From positions 29,079,340 to 29,143,339 of the forward strand of contig CM049322.1 in NCBI GenBank assembly GCA_026874595.1: 64,000 bases of DNA. The letters are read 5' to 3'. This document shows, piece by piece, positions 10,401 to 20,839 of the stretch. The notes beneath the pieces were generated by a model. The model made no database searches. It had not been told where the DNA came from and saw nothing but the letters and a program-made list of their open reading frames with translations. The first letter of the stretch is position 1. Each line of letters starts with the position of its first letter. Source of the stretch: Sipunculus nudus. Lineage: Eukaryota > Annelida > Sipuncula > Golfingiida > Sipunculidae. Both the position numbers and the translations under genes were made by a program.

Positions 10401-12654
10401 AACTATTTTTGAAAGTTATTTCTCTCATAAAGTGAATCCTTCACCCAGTTCTGTAGACAATGATGGCAAAGAAACAACAGACATAACCAATGTTCCCGGG
10501 AAGTCGCAATCAAATCAACAACGCATTTTTAATGTTCAAAAGGGTTGAGTTAATTTCTTACCTGTGTCATAGGTTACAGATACTGAGTATTCATCAGGGA
10601 AGCCTATGTTAACAAAGGTGACGTTATTTCCCACGTCCCCGGGTGTGCCTGTGGGATCAGAGTGATAGTAAACACTGCGCGTTCTCTCGGTGAACCTGTA
10701 GGCCACGGCGCATGTCGCTATTTCATTGAAGATTCCAAGTCTGTCCCCATCCCGGGTCTCTATGTACTCTCCAGCCCGCAGGTCAATCTGGAAAAACGAC
10801 ATAATAACATATAACATGTAAAACAGTAACTGCCCATGAAACCAAACTGTAGATGTAGTCGTGTTCCTGCATAATGCAATGTCAGGTTCACTGTGTCAGC
10901 TGCTTAACAAATGCTGGCCCTAATAACCATGATCAGAGCAAAGTTGTCCAAATGGTATACATTCCTCTGTATCTAAAATATATCACGGTATACCAGATAA
11001 CCTCCAAAATGTAATTAATTATTCCTAGGGTGTTATACCCTAACCCTCCAAAAATCATCAAATCCCTATTAACGTTTCGCATTCACATGCTAACAGACAA
11101 AACATCCAACTAACGAACCAACGAACCAAGTGGATAAAGAATACCTTTCTGGTGGAGGTATAATAATATCACATAGACTAAACATATGTCATGTGTTGAA
11201 TGTGTGTGAGAGCGATGCTTCCACTTACGCCTTTACAAGGAACTAAATTTCAGTTAATTAACAGGGAATATCGAAGTAATGGACGCCCAATGGCCTGGTA
11301 GTTTGTTCTCTGGCGTGGATATTTAAAAAAAACCCTACTTTAAGGGCATTACGGGAATGGGCCAGTGAAGAAACGATTATATTTTTGTGGAGCGGAGGCT
11401 TGTATTCCTTAGAATGCAGATTTCTTGTTATTCATTACATGTACTGTCAATCTGAGATTGTATCATCCGTCGTATATTTAACAAACAGGAGATTGATGGA
11501 TGAAACCATCTTCCTGTTGTTAGAAACATTTGACTTAATTTTTCTGTTGCCTATCTTGGTAATGCGTGGTAATTTTCTCCCGGGCTACAGTTAACGCATT
11601 TAAATATTTGTTTTATTCTACTTGGGAAGTGCATAAAATATGCTAGTATGAGCATATGTGTCTACAATACATTTTATTAACAAATTTACACCCATCCATT
11701 GTATCATAAGTATTTATTATAAATTAATTCCGATGAAGCAGTTGCCTTCGTATGTCTAAGAGATATTTACGTGTTTTCACATTTAACTTCTGAGCTGCAT
11801 CTGCAATAGTGACTTTGTGTAAAGTTGCAAGAGAGAACTACACATTTCTCATTATTTGTAGAACAAGATAATGAATTGGAGCTGATTAAACTGATTAAAC
11901 TTACGTTATAATCGTACGGGACGTACTGTGGATGAAACCTGACAGAGCCGACCAGCTTGTACACCGTGTTCACGGTGTCCACGGGGCGCCATATTTGGAA
12001 GTGTACCGGGTTAGTCCTGACGAGACGCGCGGAGAACCTGGTCACCACGCCGGCTTGAAGGACGACATTATTTATAATGAATGCTCCCCTTGTGTCGCCA
12101 CTTTTAACGTTATTCGATGAGAATAATGAACCCGCTGTCCGGATCTCACCTAAAAAAGAAGGTTCTGGATTTTTCAATAAATCATTTATAACAAACAGAC
12201 GACAGTTATCTTTTAAACAGTTATAAATTATTTTAATATAAAAAGGAGTTATACTCCAATAACCATCTAGTTATAATAGGTTTTCCTTTGAGTGAGTGAT
12301 ATAGGTGTATCCAGTCACAGGAACTTAACAATCATTGACAAGATATCGGATAGTTGTCCTAAGTCAAACTAATTTTCTTCTGCAAAAAAAAGTATTTAAA
12401 CAAACATGAACTTGTCCAACGTTGTCCAACGATCTCCTTCAATAAAGCAAAACTGATCCTAATTTACCTTCTTATTCAACGTAAGACCCCCCAAAAAAAG
12501 AATCTTAATTTTTTCTCGCATATAACAACAATTACAAGGCCTGGACAGTCATTATTTGGTTTGTGAACTTACGTGAGTTATAAAACCTACCTGAAGTTAT
12601 AGAAGCCATAAAAATAAGGAATACCAAGACCAACATCGCTGGCCACGACCACAT
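1..12654 (-). CDS. Modular single-pass membrane receptor with three beta-sandwich-like repeats (3' end cut by window edge)
   Basis: Exons, 5' to 3' on the minus strand: 12654-12591, 12149-11905, 10787-10562, 9504-9428, 9279-9001, 6615-6390, 5677-5586, 3352-3340, 2945-2698, 2200-1987, 1151-1062, 260-1. Every junction is GT-AG and the phases join without a stop over 2034 nt, giving 678 codons with no stop before the edge. Residues 1-21 are a signal peptide (MWSWPAMLVLVFLIF core). Three repeats follow at about 30-178, 205-372 and 408-561, separated by Pro/Ser/Thr-rich spacers, then a stalk (562-591), a membrane helix (about 600-624) and a basic stop-transfer CRRKK leading into the tail. The ATG is the first in the exon, with 17 nt of leader back to an acceptor at 12671/12672. 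I do not recognise a named family. The FQ[IV]WR and EYI...D motifs resemble unnamed jelly-roll ectodomains of marine invertebrates. An adhesion or recognition role is inferred; the exon structure is directly supported. Confidence 0.85.
1344..1415. repeat. (TA)n microsatellite
   Basis: About 36 dinucleotides with one interruption, in the intron between exons 10 and 11 of the minus-strand receptor. Confidence 0.95.
1540..1946 (+). mobile_element. ATCGAT-rich nonautonomous element, copy 1 (in receptor intron)
   Basis: Begins TAGTGGTGTGCC and ends TCGAATATGATTTTACAAC. The interior is rich in AATCGATT words near both ends. It aligns along its length to the inverted copy at 20389-20816. The opening resembles hAT-type ends (CAGNGGTGTGCC) but no matching terminal inverted repeat or clean 8-bp duplication is visible, so the class is uncertain. 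It has no coding capacity. Confidence 0.6.
1987..2945 (-). other. Repeat 3 of the beta-sandwich module (exons 9 and 10)
   Basis: Half A (2945-2698, residues 408-490) has LTAFWGYFVMTGSVDFQVWR and is followed by half B (2200-1987, 214 nt, residues 491-561), which begins ISLEKYEYIRVERGD and ends TFITG at phase 1. It is the most divergent copy: half B is 12 nt shorter than in repeats 1 and 2. It is preceded by a Ser/Thr-rich spacer exon (5677-5586) and a 13-nt microexon (3352-3340) that is needed to keep frame. Confidence 0.75.
2475..2648. mobile_element. Degenerate pogo/Tigger-like MITE
   Basis: Ends are CAGTAAAACCTCG and the reverse complement of CAGTGAAACCTCG. The interior has repeated GACCAC words typical of this class of small Tigger-like elements. 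The TA target duplication is not preserved. It lies in the intron between exons 9 and 10 of the minus-strand receptor. Confidence 0.5.
4170..4241. repeat. 36-bp direct duplication
   Basis: Two adjacent copies of a 36-bp unit (AGTGCCCACATAGATCTTAG then ATTGGTGAACATGACG) differ at one base. Intronic in the minus-strand receptor. Confidence 0.9.
7700..8635. repeat. 32-bp minisatellite, distal subfamily (about 29 units)
   Basis: Unit GGTTTACACTTTAAATGCCT plus GGATAACATCTA, 32 bp, with common variants (ATCAAGG/ATCTAGG, GGGTAAC/GGATAAC). Homogenised over about 0.9 kb inside the intron between exons 5 and 6 of the minus-strand receptor. Confidence 0.9.
8636..9000. repeat. 32-bp minisatellite, exon-proximal subfamily (about 11 units)
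   Basis: Same 32-bp length and backbone as the adjoining array but a different consensus: GTTTTACACTTTCAGTGCCT plus GTGTTACCTCTA. It runs right up to the end of the exon ending at 9001. On the coding strand many units contain AGAGGTAAC, a near copy of the genuine donor GGAG|gtaac. Confidence 0.9.
10562..12149 (-). other. Repeat 1 of the beta-sandwich module (exons 2 and 3 of the minus-strand receptor)
   Basis: Half A (12149-11905, residues 22-103) carries FSARLVRTNPVHFQIWRP and ends phase 0. Half B (10787-10562, 226 nt, residues 104-178) begins IDLRAGEYIETRDGDRLGIF and ends in TYDTG at phase 1. There is one N-glycosylation sequon, N-V-T, near the end of half B. The hydrophobic alternation and the aromatic/Trp core fit an extracellular beta-sandwich, but the fold is inferred from pattern alone. 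A phase-1 intron bounds the pair on both sides, so it is a symmetric, shuffle-ready unit. Confidence 0.75.
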
Positions 12655-12671
12655 CTTGCTCTGCTTTTGGT

Positions 12672-14414
12672 CTGAAAATTAAACAAGATTTTGTTTTTAA
12701 ATAGAGATCTGAATGCATTCGTTCTCTCCCTCCATTTTTACAAAGGTTAATACTGTTCGACATACCATAAAAAATGCATTATCTGATTACCGTGGAAACT
12801 CATTATCTCTTCATATCATAAAAACGCATTATGTCTGATTACCATAGAAACGCATTCTCTCACCATACCATAAAAGCTACCATAAAAATTACCACAGATA
12901 TGCATTATCCCTGGCATCTCAAAAGCATTGACCCATAAATCCGCGGCAGGGTGACTTAGTGCGAGCTTGGAATTGTAAATACCACAGGAAGGTATATATT
13001 TCTCAACAATGAATGCCGGTTTATTTTTACTGCCTTTCAGTGCAATTTGCTGACAGTGTGACGTCCTTGTTGCGGACGGAGCTTGTCCTCGTTTGTGTCA
13101 TTATTGTCACCCGCTTCCTCTGAACTATGATGTACTATGCATACTGTAGAAATTTATGTTAATAATTTACTTGAGTACCTCAGTTTTTAATCTAACCAAC
13201 AGTTTTGAAATATGTCCTAGATCTTAGTGGAAACAATGTATGTATCAAATTTGAAGAAAGATGCAGTACTTCACAAGTTAGAGGGTTCACAAATATCTTA
13301 TATATTCGCAGATCTGACCTTGACGACCAAGCTCAAGGTCACAAGTCTTCAAACATGTTTGAGATCTTGGAGGAGGTCAAGGTCACTAGTCTTTACAAAA
13401 ATATGAGATCTTGGTAGAAACAATTTTTGGCTCAATTTAATTTGACCTTGCAGACTGACCACGGTGATTTCAAGTTGCGCTATTAGCTTCCTTTTTAAGC
13501 ATGAAGAATAGTCGGTATTTTGCATAATGTTCGAGGTAACTAAACGAGTATTATATTCTATATCGAATTTTAAACGACAGTGTCTGGAATTTGAAAAAAA
13601 AGAAGTCTCATCATTGACCGGTATATTGAGCATAAACTTCCCTGCACATGTATAACTAACTATACGAGAAGTTAACCTGTGAAATGTAGCGAATATATAA
13701 GCCAGATGATAAGCAATGGTTTTGTTACTTTTGAATACATATATTACGCTTTACCATTACCAGTTTATGAGGGATTATTATTATTTGAAATTTAAATTTA
13801 CGATTAAGTAACATTAAGCACCAGAATTGTCGGGTATCCCTTTCAAAATTTAATTTATCATAAATATCACTGATGTAAATAAATGTAAATCATAATGACG
13901 CCTGAGCATTTTTCAAAGGATTCGTCAAGGTCTGTCGGGGGTAACTGTCTGCAGAACGAAGATGGAGGTCACCAGGTATAGTATTAGACTGGTATGTTAT
14001 TTTTGTAACTCTCTGTACTATAGGGTTAACAAACACGGATCCATGAACAATTCAGAGGTCAGACGCTCTGACGAATCCCAAAGGTATAACCATGTCGCAT
14101 GGCTTTGACGAACAGACAGCGTTTGAACCGCGGACCTTAACCACTTTGCTGGTAGTAATAAATAAATATCCCTGCTTTACCTCTTGGAGTCCCATTCATT
14201 CTCACTAAGCCATGCATACTGACTTGTGTACACTATCGTTTATAACAATAGCTATGGATACTACTGGTATCACAGAAAAAAACTCAACAGCCGAATGTGG
14301 AAAGTATAATCTAATGAAACGAGTTGCAAATTTCCAATTAATATAGAGAATATATAGGCTAATCGGCGTGTTTTACATATTTTAACGAAGCACCGTGTGC
14401 AGTATAGTACTTAC
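12672..14414. other. Noncoding stretch upstream of the minus-strand receptor
   Basis: Probable first intron if the exon at 14415 is real. ATTACCATAGAAACGCATT-like words repeat near 12760-12910. No coding exon is seen on either strand. Confidence 0.4.
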
Positions 14415-14620
14415 TTTAACCTGGTGTTCGCCGCGCCAGTACACACAAAAACGCACACTGTATCGCTCGTTTAAGTAACCCTACCCCGACCACAGGAGGT
14501 CAACGTAATCCCTACAATAGACCAGTTGGTGGGATTGTGTAGCCACAAGAGACGCCGTGTCGTACAGGGGACCATATAAATAATATCCCGAGCGTCACAA
14601 AGCAGATCTTATATAAAGCT
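14415..14620 (-). promoter_or_regulatory. Candidate promoter and noncoding first exon of the minus-strand receptor
   Basis: The coding first exon of the minus-strand receptor has a good 3' splice site (tttaattttcag, exon from 12671), so at least one upstream noncoding exon is expected. On the minus strand a donor of the form AAA|gtaagtac ends at 14415, and TATA-like runs (tttatata near 14610-14617, tatttatatg near 14573-14582) lie upstream. The fit is suggestive only; another donor-like site at 37076 could also be the true first exon. Confidence 0.22.
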
Positions 14621-15039
14621 AAATAAACAAGAAGAAAATTACACGCAATAAGCTGAATATAACCTGTATTGATACAGCCACATTTAATCTGAGAGTTATC
14701 GGTAAATCTTATTGCACACGCACAGACACATAGTAATTAATGTCCTCAGACACGGTCAATTACACCACCACACACTATCTCTCTCCATAAAAAAGCAGCC
14801 TTTACTGACATTACGTCACACAACTGACGTTTTTTATTTACTAACTTGTACAATTCAGTTTAAATAAGTAAGTTATAACAAGAACGGGTCAGCTTCTGCT
14901 TTATTTCAGATTGACGAAAATGCTAAGGGTGTTATAAGCACTTCACTTGGCTTAAAAAGTCTTTGTAATATTTAGTTGTGTTTGCCTCTATCATCATGTA
15001 AGGCAAAGTACAACACACTATATAAGAATGTTCTAAATA

Positions 15040-16343
15040 CAGTATAACCTCTCTCATTCGCCCCTTGTTCATCAGCCAACCCCGCCTATCGCCAACAAAT
15101 GACAAAGTCCCGATTTCCTTACTACTTATTTACCTCGTTCATTTACCACCCTCGCTATGCGCCATCCGCCAGGTGCTTTTTTACCCAAATGTTCCACATT
15201 CCCTTAATCATACGCCAACATCCTGATTCAAGTTTAAGACAAGTCGAAATATTTCGTCGGGTTATCGCTTGGGCTCAGCTGACCAGGCCGCGTCTGTGTT
15301 TACAACATGTCACGCCTGACTGCTTATGGATCAAGTAACCTGTGCCACTGATTAATTAATGACTTAACACCCTTGAGTTGTTTGGGGACAGCTGTCATCA
15401 GCTGAGTGACCGGTGTTGATTTCACACCTAGAGTTTTTTGGATAAGTGCCATTTAATGAGGCAAACAAGATTAGAAGTTTGGAGTAATTAACATGGATAC
15501 GAGGTCAAGCGCGTATACATATCGTGTACAGACAACAGCGAACCTAGGAGGCTTGTCCTCAGTGACGCAGATCTCTAGAGGAAGCGTGCCTGGGATTAGA
15601 CTGGTACCCCGCTCTATTATGGCACCGCTGCTCTAGGCCAATCATAGAGACGGGCGTACAACGCCATCTTATGCACTCCCGGCAGACTGGTTCCAACTCC
15701 AGTATGTATGATATATGATAAAAATAAGCATTTCGTTTGCTCAGAGAAGTTACCAAAAGTTGGTTGTACGTTACAGGAACAGCACAACCTTTGAGCGATC
15801 AATATATCATGGAAACAGTGACAGACCACGATGATACAGCTCGTCCGACGGTCCGACCTCTAAACCGAGGAAATATTTCACCACTTCCGCATACATCCAC
15901 CGAAGACCGTCAGGCCATCAAGGCCGTCTTATGATATTTCGAGAACTCAAACTACTGTGAACAGTCCGGTATTGACGCATTTTACAGAATGGACCAAACA
16001 ATAACAGCTCTTCAGTCAAAAGGTGGCAAATAATGCTCCATTACGCATGATTACGGAATTCTTTGAGGCACACTCGTATGAAAGTGAAACGGCACCAGGA
16101 GGACTGTGCACACTGATTTTTTCTGTAGTTATTTGTTAATTTTTCTTTCTATGTGAATAAAGTTATATAAATGTATAAAATGTTGTCTTTCAATATGACT
16201 AGTTAAAGACGAGCCTAAGAAATCCATGACCCGATATTAGCAACCCTGCACATTCCATTTGGACCCCTCGATCAACCGCCACCCTCGCTTACCGCCAAAA
16301 AATCCCAAAGTTTCAAGGTTGGCGAATGAAAGAATACAGACTG
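15040..16343. mobile_element. 1.3-kb pogo/Tigger-like nonautonomous DNA transposon
   Basis: The left end CAGTATAACCTCTCTCATTC and the right end (reverse complement CAGTCTGTATTCTTTCATTC) are related inverted repeats flanked by TA on both sides (15038-15039, 16344-16345). Subterminal GCC-A/C-C-rich repeats (cgccaac, cgccaccctcg) occur inside both ends. No transposase frame is seen, so it is probably mobilised in trans or dead. Confidence 0.6.
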
Positions 16344-16345
16344 TA

Positions 16346-17432
16346 TATATTATAAGGTCATTGTTAGGTAAATAAGCATACATAAGGAAAATAAGTGTTT
16401 CTTCTGGTATGTTATTTCTAATAAACCAAGAAAAATCGTTTATTTCCAATATTATCTTATAAAATAACAAAAAAAATAATACCGATTAAACAGGAAAGAA
16501 CTGAAGTTAGATCATGTAAGATATCCAAAAAGAAAAACGTATGAATTATAATTTTGATTTTTTGTAATTAAAGACACAAGTTTAAACTTTAAAGACAGAA
16601 ATATCGGTGATGTGACTAATGAAAACCATAACGAGAGAGTCCAACTTTTAGCTGCTTCATACGTAGCCGTAAAGTACCATAAGGTATACAGGTATTGTCT
16701 TGAAACTTTAATGCCAGGAAGCATCTGGTGGTCATAAGCTCGCGAATATTTATCAAGGGGAAATTTATCACCCGAGGTTATGAGGGCTAATGACTATATG
16801 CCGTGACTTGCCCACTTGGGAGGTTACTTCTAACAGTTTCATGGTTATCTGTATAGCGTGGGACCAAGGAACCTCTTTGAGGTAATAATATGCTTTTCGT
16901 TAAGGCCAATTGATTATCTATAACAAGACTAATGTACCCACCGACCCTTCGTGCAATGAACGCGCTGCCGGCGTGTTTGACCGACAAGACCGTTTTATGA
17001 CTATCTTACATGCGTGTAATATGTAATGTATACGCCAATCTTTAAAGTTAATTTGTTTTATTTTACGGCCAAGGTTACTTCCGCATGTTTTCCTTACCAT
17101 GAGACCTCGTACGATTCAGTGTTTAGAAGAACGTTATGTTGAAGCTATGACTGATAAATAAATAATTAAAATAGTAATTTAATAGAATTGCCCATGTTAT
17201 GGTCTCCTATTGGTTTGTCAGGATTTTTTTTCAAGTATTGGTTTATTCAAGGGTTGTGATGACTAAGGTATTGAGTGTGGTATGACTAAACCGGATGTTA
17301 TCCACGCTAACTCACTGTTTGTTACAGCTATTCTTTACCATACTCACAAGTATAAATGGAAAAGACGACCTTAACAGAGGTATATACACAGAAATCCATA
17401 TATATATATATATCTCAAAACAATAACAAATG
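16346..17432. other. Noncoding stretch, nothing recognised
   Basis: AT-rich, with short frames of no recognisable family on the minus strand; no splice-linked set can be built from them. Confidence 0.4.
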
Positions 17433-18198
17433 TGTCGAAGGAAGAATGAGAATCAGGGAAGATCCAGAATCTTCCCATTAAGATTGAGAACTCCAGTTTT
17501 TCCCGGAAAAAAACTGGAATCAATTCAAAATATCTCTTGATTCTCATTTTTCTCCGGGAGAAATGGGAATTCTATTTTTTCCTGGGAACAATTGGAATCT
17601 TCCATAATTAATTTAATTGTAAAAGGGCTGTTGTAGGTAGGGGAAGTTTGTAAAATAAATATAAACACAAACACGGCACAGTAGCATCAGGTGAAGCATC
17701 AGGTGAAAAAAATCCTGACCTTTTAAATGGACTGTAACCTAAATTATTTTACTCTGTGGCAAAAACCTGTCTTTGACATTATAAAAATGATGGCACCAAA
17801 CTTAAGATAAAAAGGAAATTTGATACTTATCCTAATTTGCAATATTATGTATCTTATTTTATTAACAGATTTTAATTTTTTTTCTGTGTAGCTTAATAGC
17901 ATCTTTATGTTAAAAATTGAAAGATATGTGAAAGAAATTTTTAAAGGTAAATGACACCTCTTCCTTTCCGGATAAATGAAAATTCTCATTTTTTCCCCCG
18001 AGGTTTGAATTTCAAAACTGAATTCCGGTCTCTCCCGGGAGAAATGAGAATTCTCATTCTTCCCGGGAGAGACTGGAATTTTCATTTATCCCGGGAATAA
18101 CAGGAGTCATTCATACCATCTCATGATTCTCATGTTTCCTAAGGCATTTTCCAGGGAAGATTCTGGATCCTCCACAGATTCTCATTCTTCCCCCGACA
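17433..18198. mobile_element. 0.77-kb long-terminal-inverted-repeat element (foldback-like)
   Basis: The left end TGTCGAAGGAAGAATGAGAA and the right end (reverse complement TGTCGGGGGAAGAATGAGAA) stay similar for about 45 bp, through GATCCAGAATCTTCCC. Further inside, TCCCGGGAGAAATGAGAATT words occur in both orientations, so much of the element can fold. No target duplication is evident and no protein is encoded. Confidence 0.6.
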
Positions 18199-20327
18199 TA
18201 TATATTGTGTGTGCATGTGAAGTGTGTGTTTGTGCGTGTGCTTGCAGTTTGTACTTACAGTTCGAGTGATAATCCGTATCTACTCGTGTGGTCAGGGACC
18301 GGGTTCAGATGCTCAAGAATTCAGTATGTTTCTCCGTAAAATACCCCCGTAACACGATTTGACCGTTGTAAAGAATGTTCCTAGGAGTACAAATAATGAA
18401 TTAAATACAAGATGCATCTTAAAGTGTCGTTAAAGTTTCATTTTTGCGACATCTGAAAGTGCTGTTTACGTTGGTGTGAACAAATATTAGATAAATTTGT
18501 ATAAATCCTGAAAATTATTGTAGTCTTCCCCAACGAGGACATCACTGTCACCTATTTCCAGTAAGGAATATTCTAAGATTAATAAAATTACAATAAATGC
18601 AGATTCAACGGGGCCTTCCTCAGCTTTGGAAAGAGAACATGTTTAAATATCCTTCCATACAGACTCGCTCAACATGACGTAAGAGGAGCTAAACATGAAA
18701 TTCCCAACCTCACTAGCGTCAGCTACCAGCGACGACGGGCACTAAGTGTTAGAGTCCGTTAAACTGATAAAGATGGTTAATTTTTGTTAAATTTCAAATT
18801 ATGAATGTAAATAGTTTACCTTATGTTTAAAAGTGTAGCCCCCCCTCGGAACCTTTGGCTTGTATTAAATTTTTCTAAAGAAAGTATCAGCAGTTCTCCT
18901 TATCAGCGCGACATATAAGAACATTCATGAGTCCCGTCTGGCCACAGGGATAACATGAATTATGTGACTAGAGGACAGACCCTGTACGACCTGACAAACA
19001 TCCAGCATGTCTGACCACGCCACACCTTAAACTTTTATCACTAAATACTTGTCGGGCCCGACTTGAAGACAAAACACTCCATATCAAAGCAGACATTGCC
19101 GTTGTCAACCATGTTTGGCAAGCAAAGATAAACGCAGAGCTTGACACCGTGCAGTGTCAGGTCGGTTGTCTGTAGGCGCAAAGTTCATGTAAATACGACA
19201 TGCCGAAAGGCGGCACGTTTGTGGAATACAAATTACGACACCGAGACAACGCCCCGCTGACGAGCAATTCTTCCTTGTAACGTTTACAGACGCTCATATA
19301 GTTCTATAATATACATACGTACATACATACGTACAAATGTATATATTCAATATCTATATTCATCAAACCCGGATCAAAACAAATCTGGGCTACAACAGAT
19401 ACATATGGTTATTGTAACCCTTAGAAAAATATTCAGAATAAAATATATAGTCATAGATTTACAGAAAATTAAAAGAAATATTTCTATACCTTGTCGTCCT
19501 TTAATTCAGGAAAAGCAATGTACGTTTGATCATGTGCACGTTCTGTGAAAGTAAACTTCGTGCGAAGGTCTGTAACAGCTGGTAAGTGTGAAGAAGTCTT
19601 AATTTTGTACCAGCTCTCCACACGTATCTCACCCTTGGGAATAATACACTATATTTTAGACATGAAAAAGTCAATTTGATTATTTGCCGAATTATTGTCA
19701 TTATGAAAGTCAAACAGACACGGAACTCATCTTAATAGTTTTCAACAGTATGCTACACATTTTATGCTTATTTCGAAAATGATATATACACATATTTATT
19801 TTTGAAAAAGCTCTTTTAAAGTATTTAAACTCGTATTATTATTAAAAAATTATCAACTGTACATTATAAAAAAGGATTATTGGGGCGTCCTTTTAGAACC
19901 AGCTTGGTTCTATCTGGAACCATGGTTCTATTTAGAACCATTTTAAAGCTCCACAGGTTCCAGACAGCCATCTTAGGGTTCCCCGCGTGTTCTGTACGGG
20001 GATTCGAATTCCTGATAGAACCATGTACCATTAGACATTACATGTGTGATATACTATTATTTTAAGTATTTAAACATGCCTGTATTGTTATTAAACGTAT
20101 CACTTGCAGGTAGTTTTCAGTAAATGAATTTCTACTTTTTAAGTTTTAATCTACCTGCCCTGTTTTATATTAAATCTTTTAAAACTTTTCCCTGTTAGCC
20201 TTGATATAAATATACGCTTCATCTATGATACAAAAGGACATCGATGTTGAAGCCCGTATAATATCACATCCCGGTTATTATCATAAGTTAAGCATGCACC
20301 ACCGGCATTACTATAAGCAGGCTTGAC

Positions 20328-20329
<2 letters not shown>
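18199..20329. other. Noncoding stretch, nothing firm
   Basis: Contains a GT-rich run (18207-18245), ACGTACATACATACG words (19310-19335) and a small GGTTCTA/GGAACCA inverted motif (19897-19945). No gene. Confidence 0.4.

Positions 20330-20366
<37 letters not shown>
20330..20366. repeat. (TA)n microsatellite
   Basis: About 18 dinucleotides, just left of the inverted ATCGAT-rich element. Confidence 0.95.
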
Positions 20367-20368
<2 letters not shown>

Positions 20369-20388
20369 ATATATTAGTGGCAGAAACC

Positions 20389-20816
20389 AGTTGTAAAACC
20401 ATATTCGATGACTGAAAGATAGACTGAAAAACGACCGATGATCGATTATTAATCGATTATTTTATGAACCATCTACATCAAAGTGAACATTTGCTGTATA
20501 GGATCACACCTAAAATATTGACCAAGTAAATTCAGTTTAACCTGTACATCACGCTGACAGGGCAAGGTAATGGTTGTTGACATTTTTCGTTGTACACTGA
20601 TAAACTTTAGTGCTGTTCGTTGTTTAGTCCCACTCTTTCTGATATCTTTGACAGATGACGAATATTTTACCGAACTTTAAAGATGGCTTCTTTGGCTGTG
20701 CATACATCATGGTCTTTGATCGATTATGCAAATCTTTAATCGATTTAATATATTATAAAAGAAAAACGACCAATCATCAATATAATCGATTTTTTGGCAC
20801 GCCCCTAGCAGTAGAG
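20389..20816 (-). mobile_element. ATCGAT-rich nonautonomous element, copy 2 (inverted)
   Basis: Reverse-complement homologue of 1540-1946: it starts CTAGGGGCGTGCC on the minus strand (20816 downward) and ends TCGAATATGGTTTTACAAC. The shared order of ATCGAT clusters, the TGTCAACAAC word and the GCGTGATGTA word supports common descent. It lies 24 bp from the next element (20840). Confidence 0.6.
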
Positions 20817-20839
20817 TATAACATGTTGACAAAGATATA

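Noticed and set aside
17744-18085. 113-codon minus-strand frame
   Set aside because: Lies inside the foldback element; its start is built of the repeated CCCGGGAGAA words.
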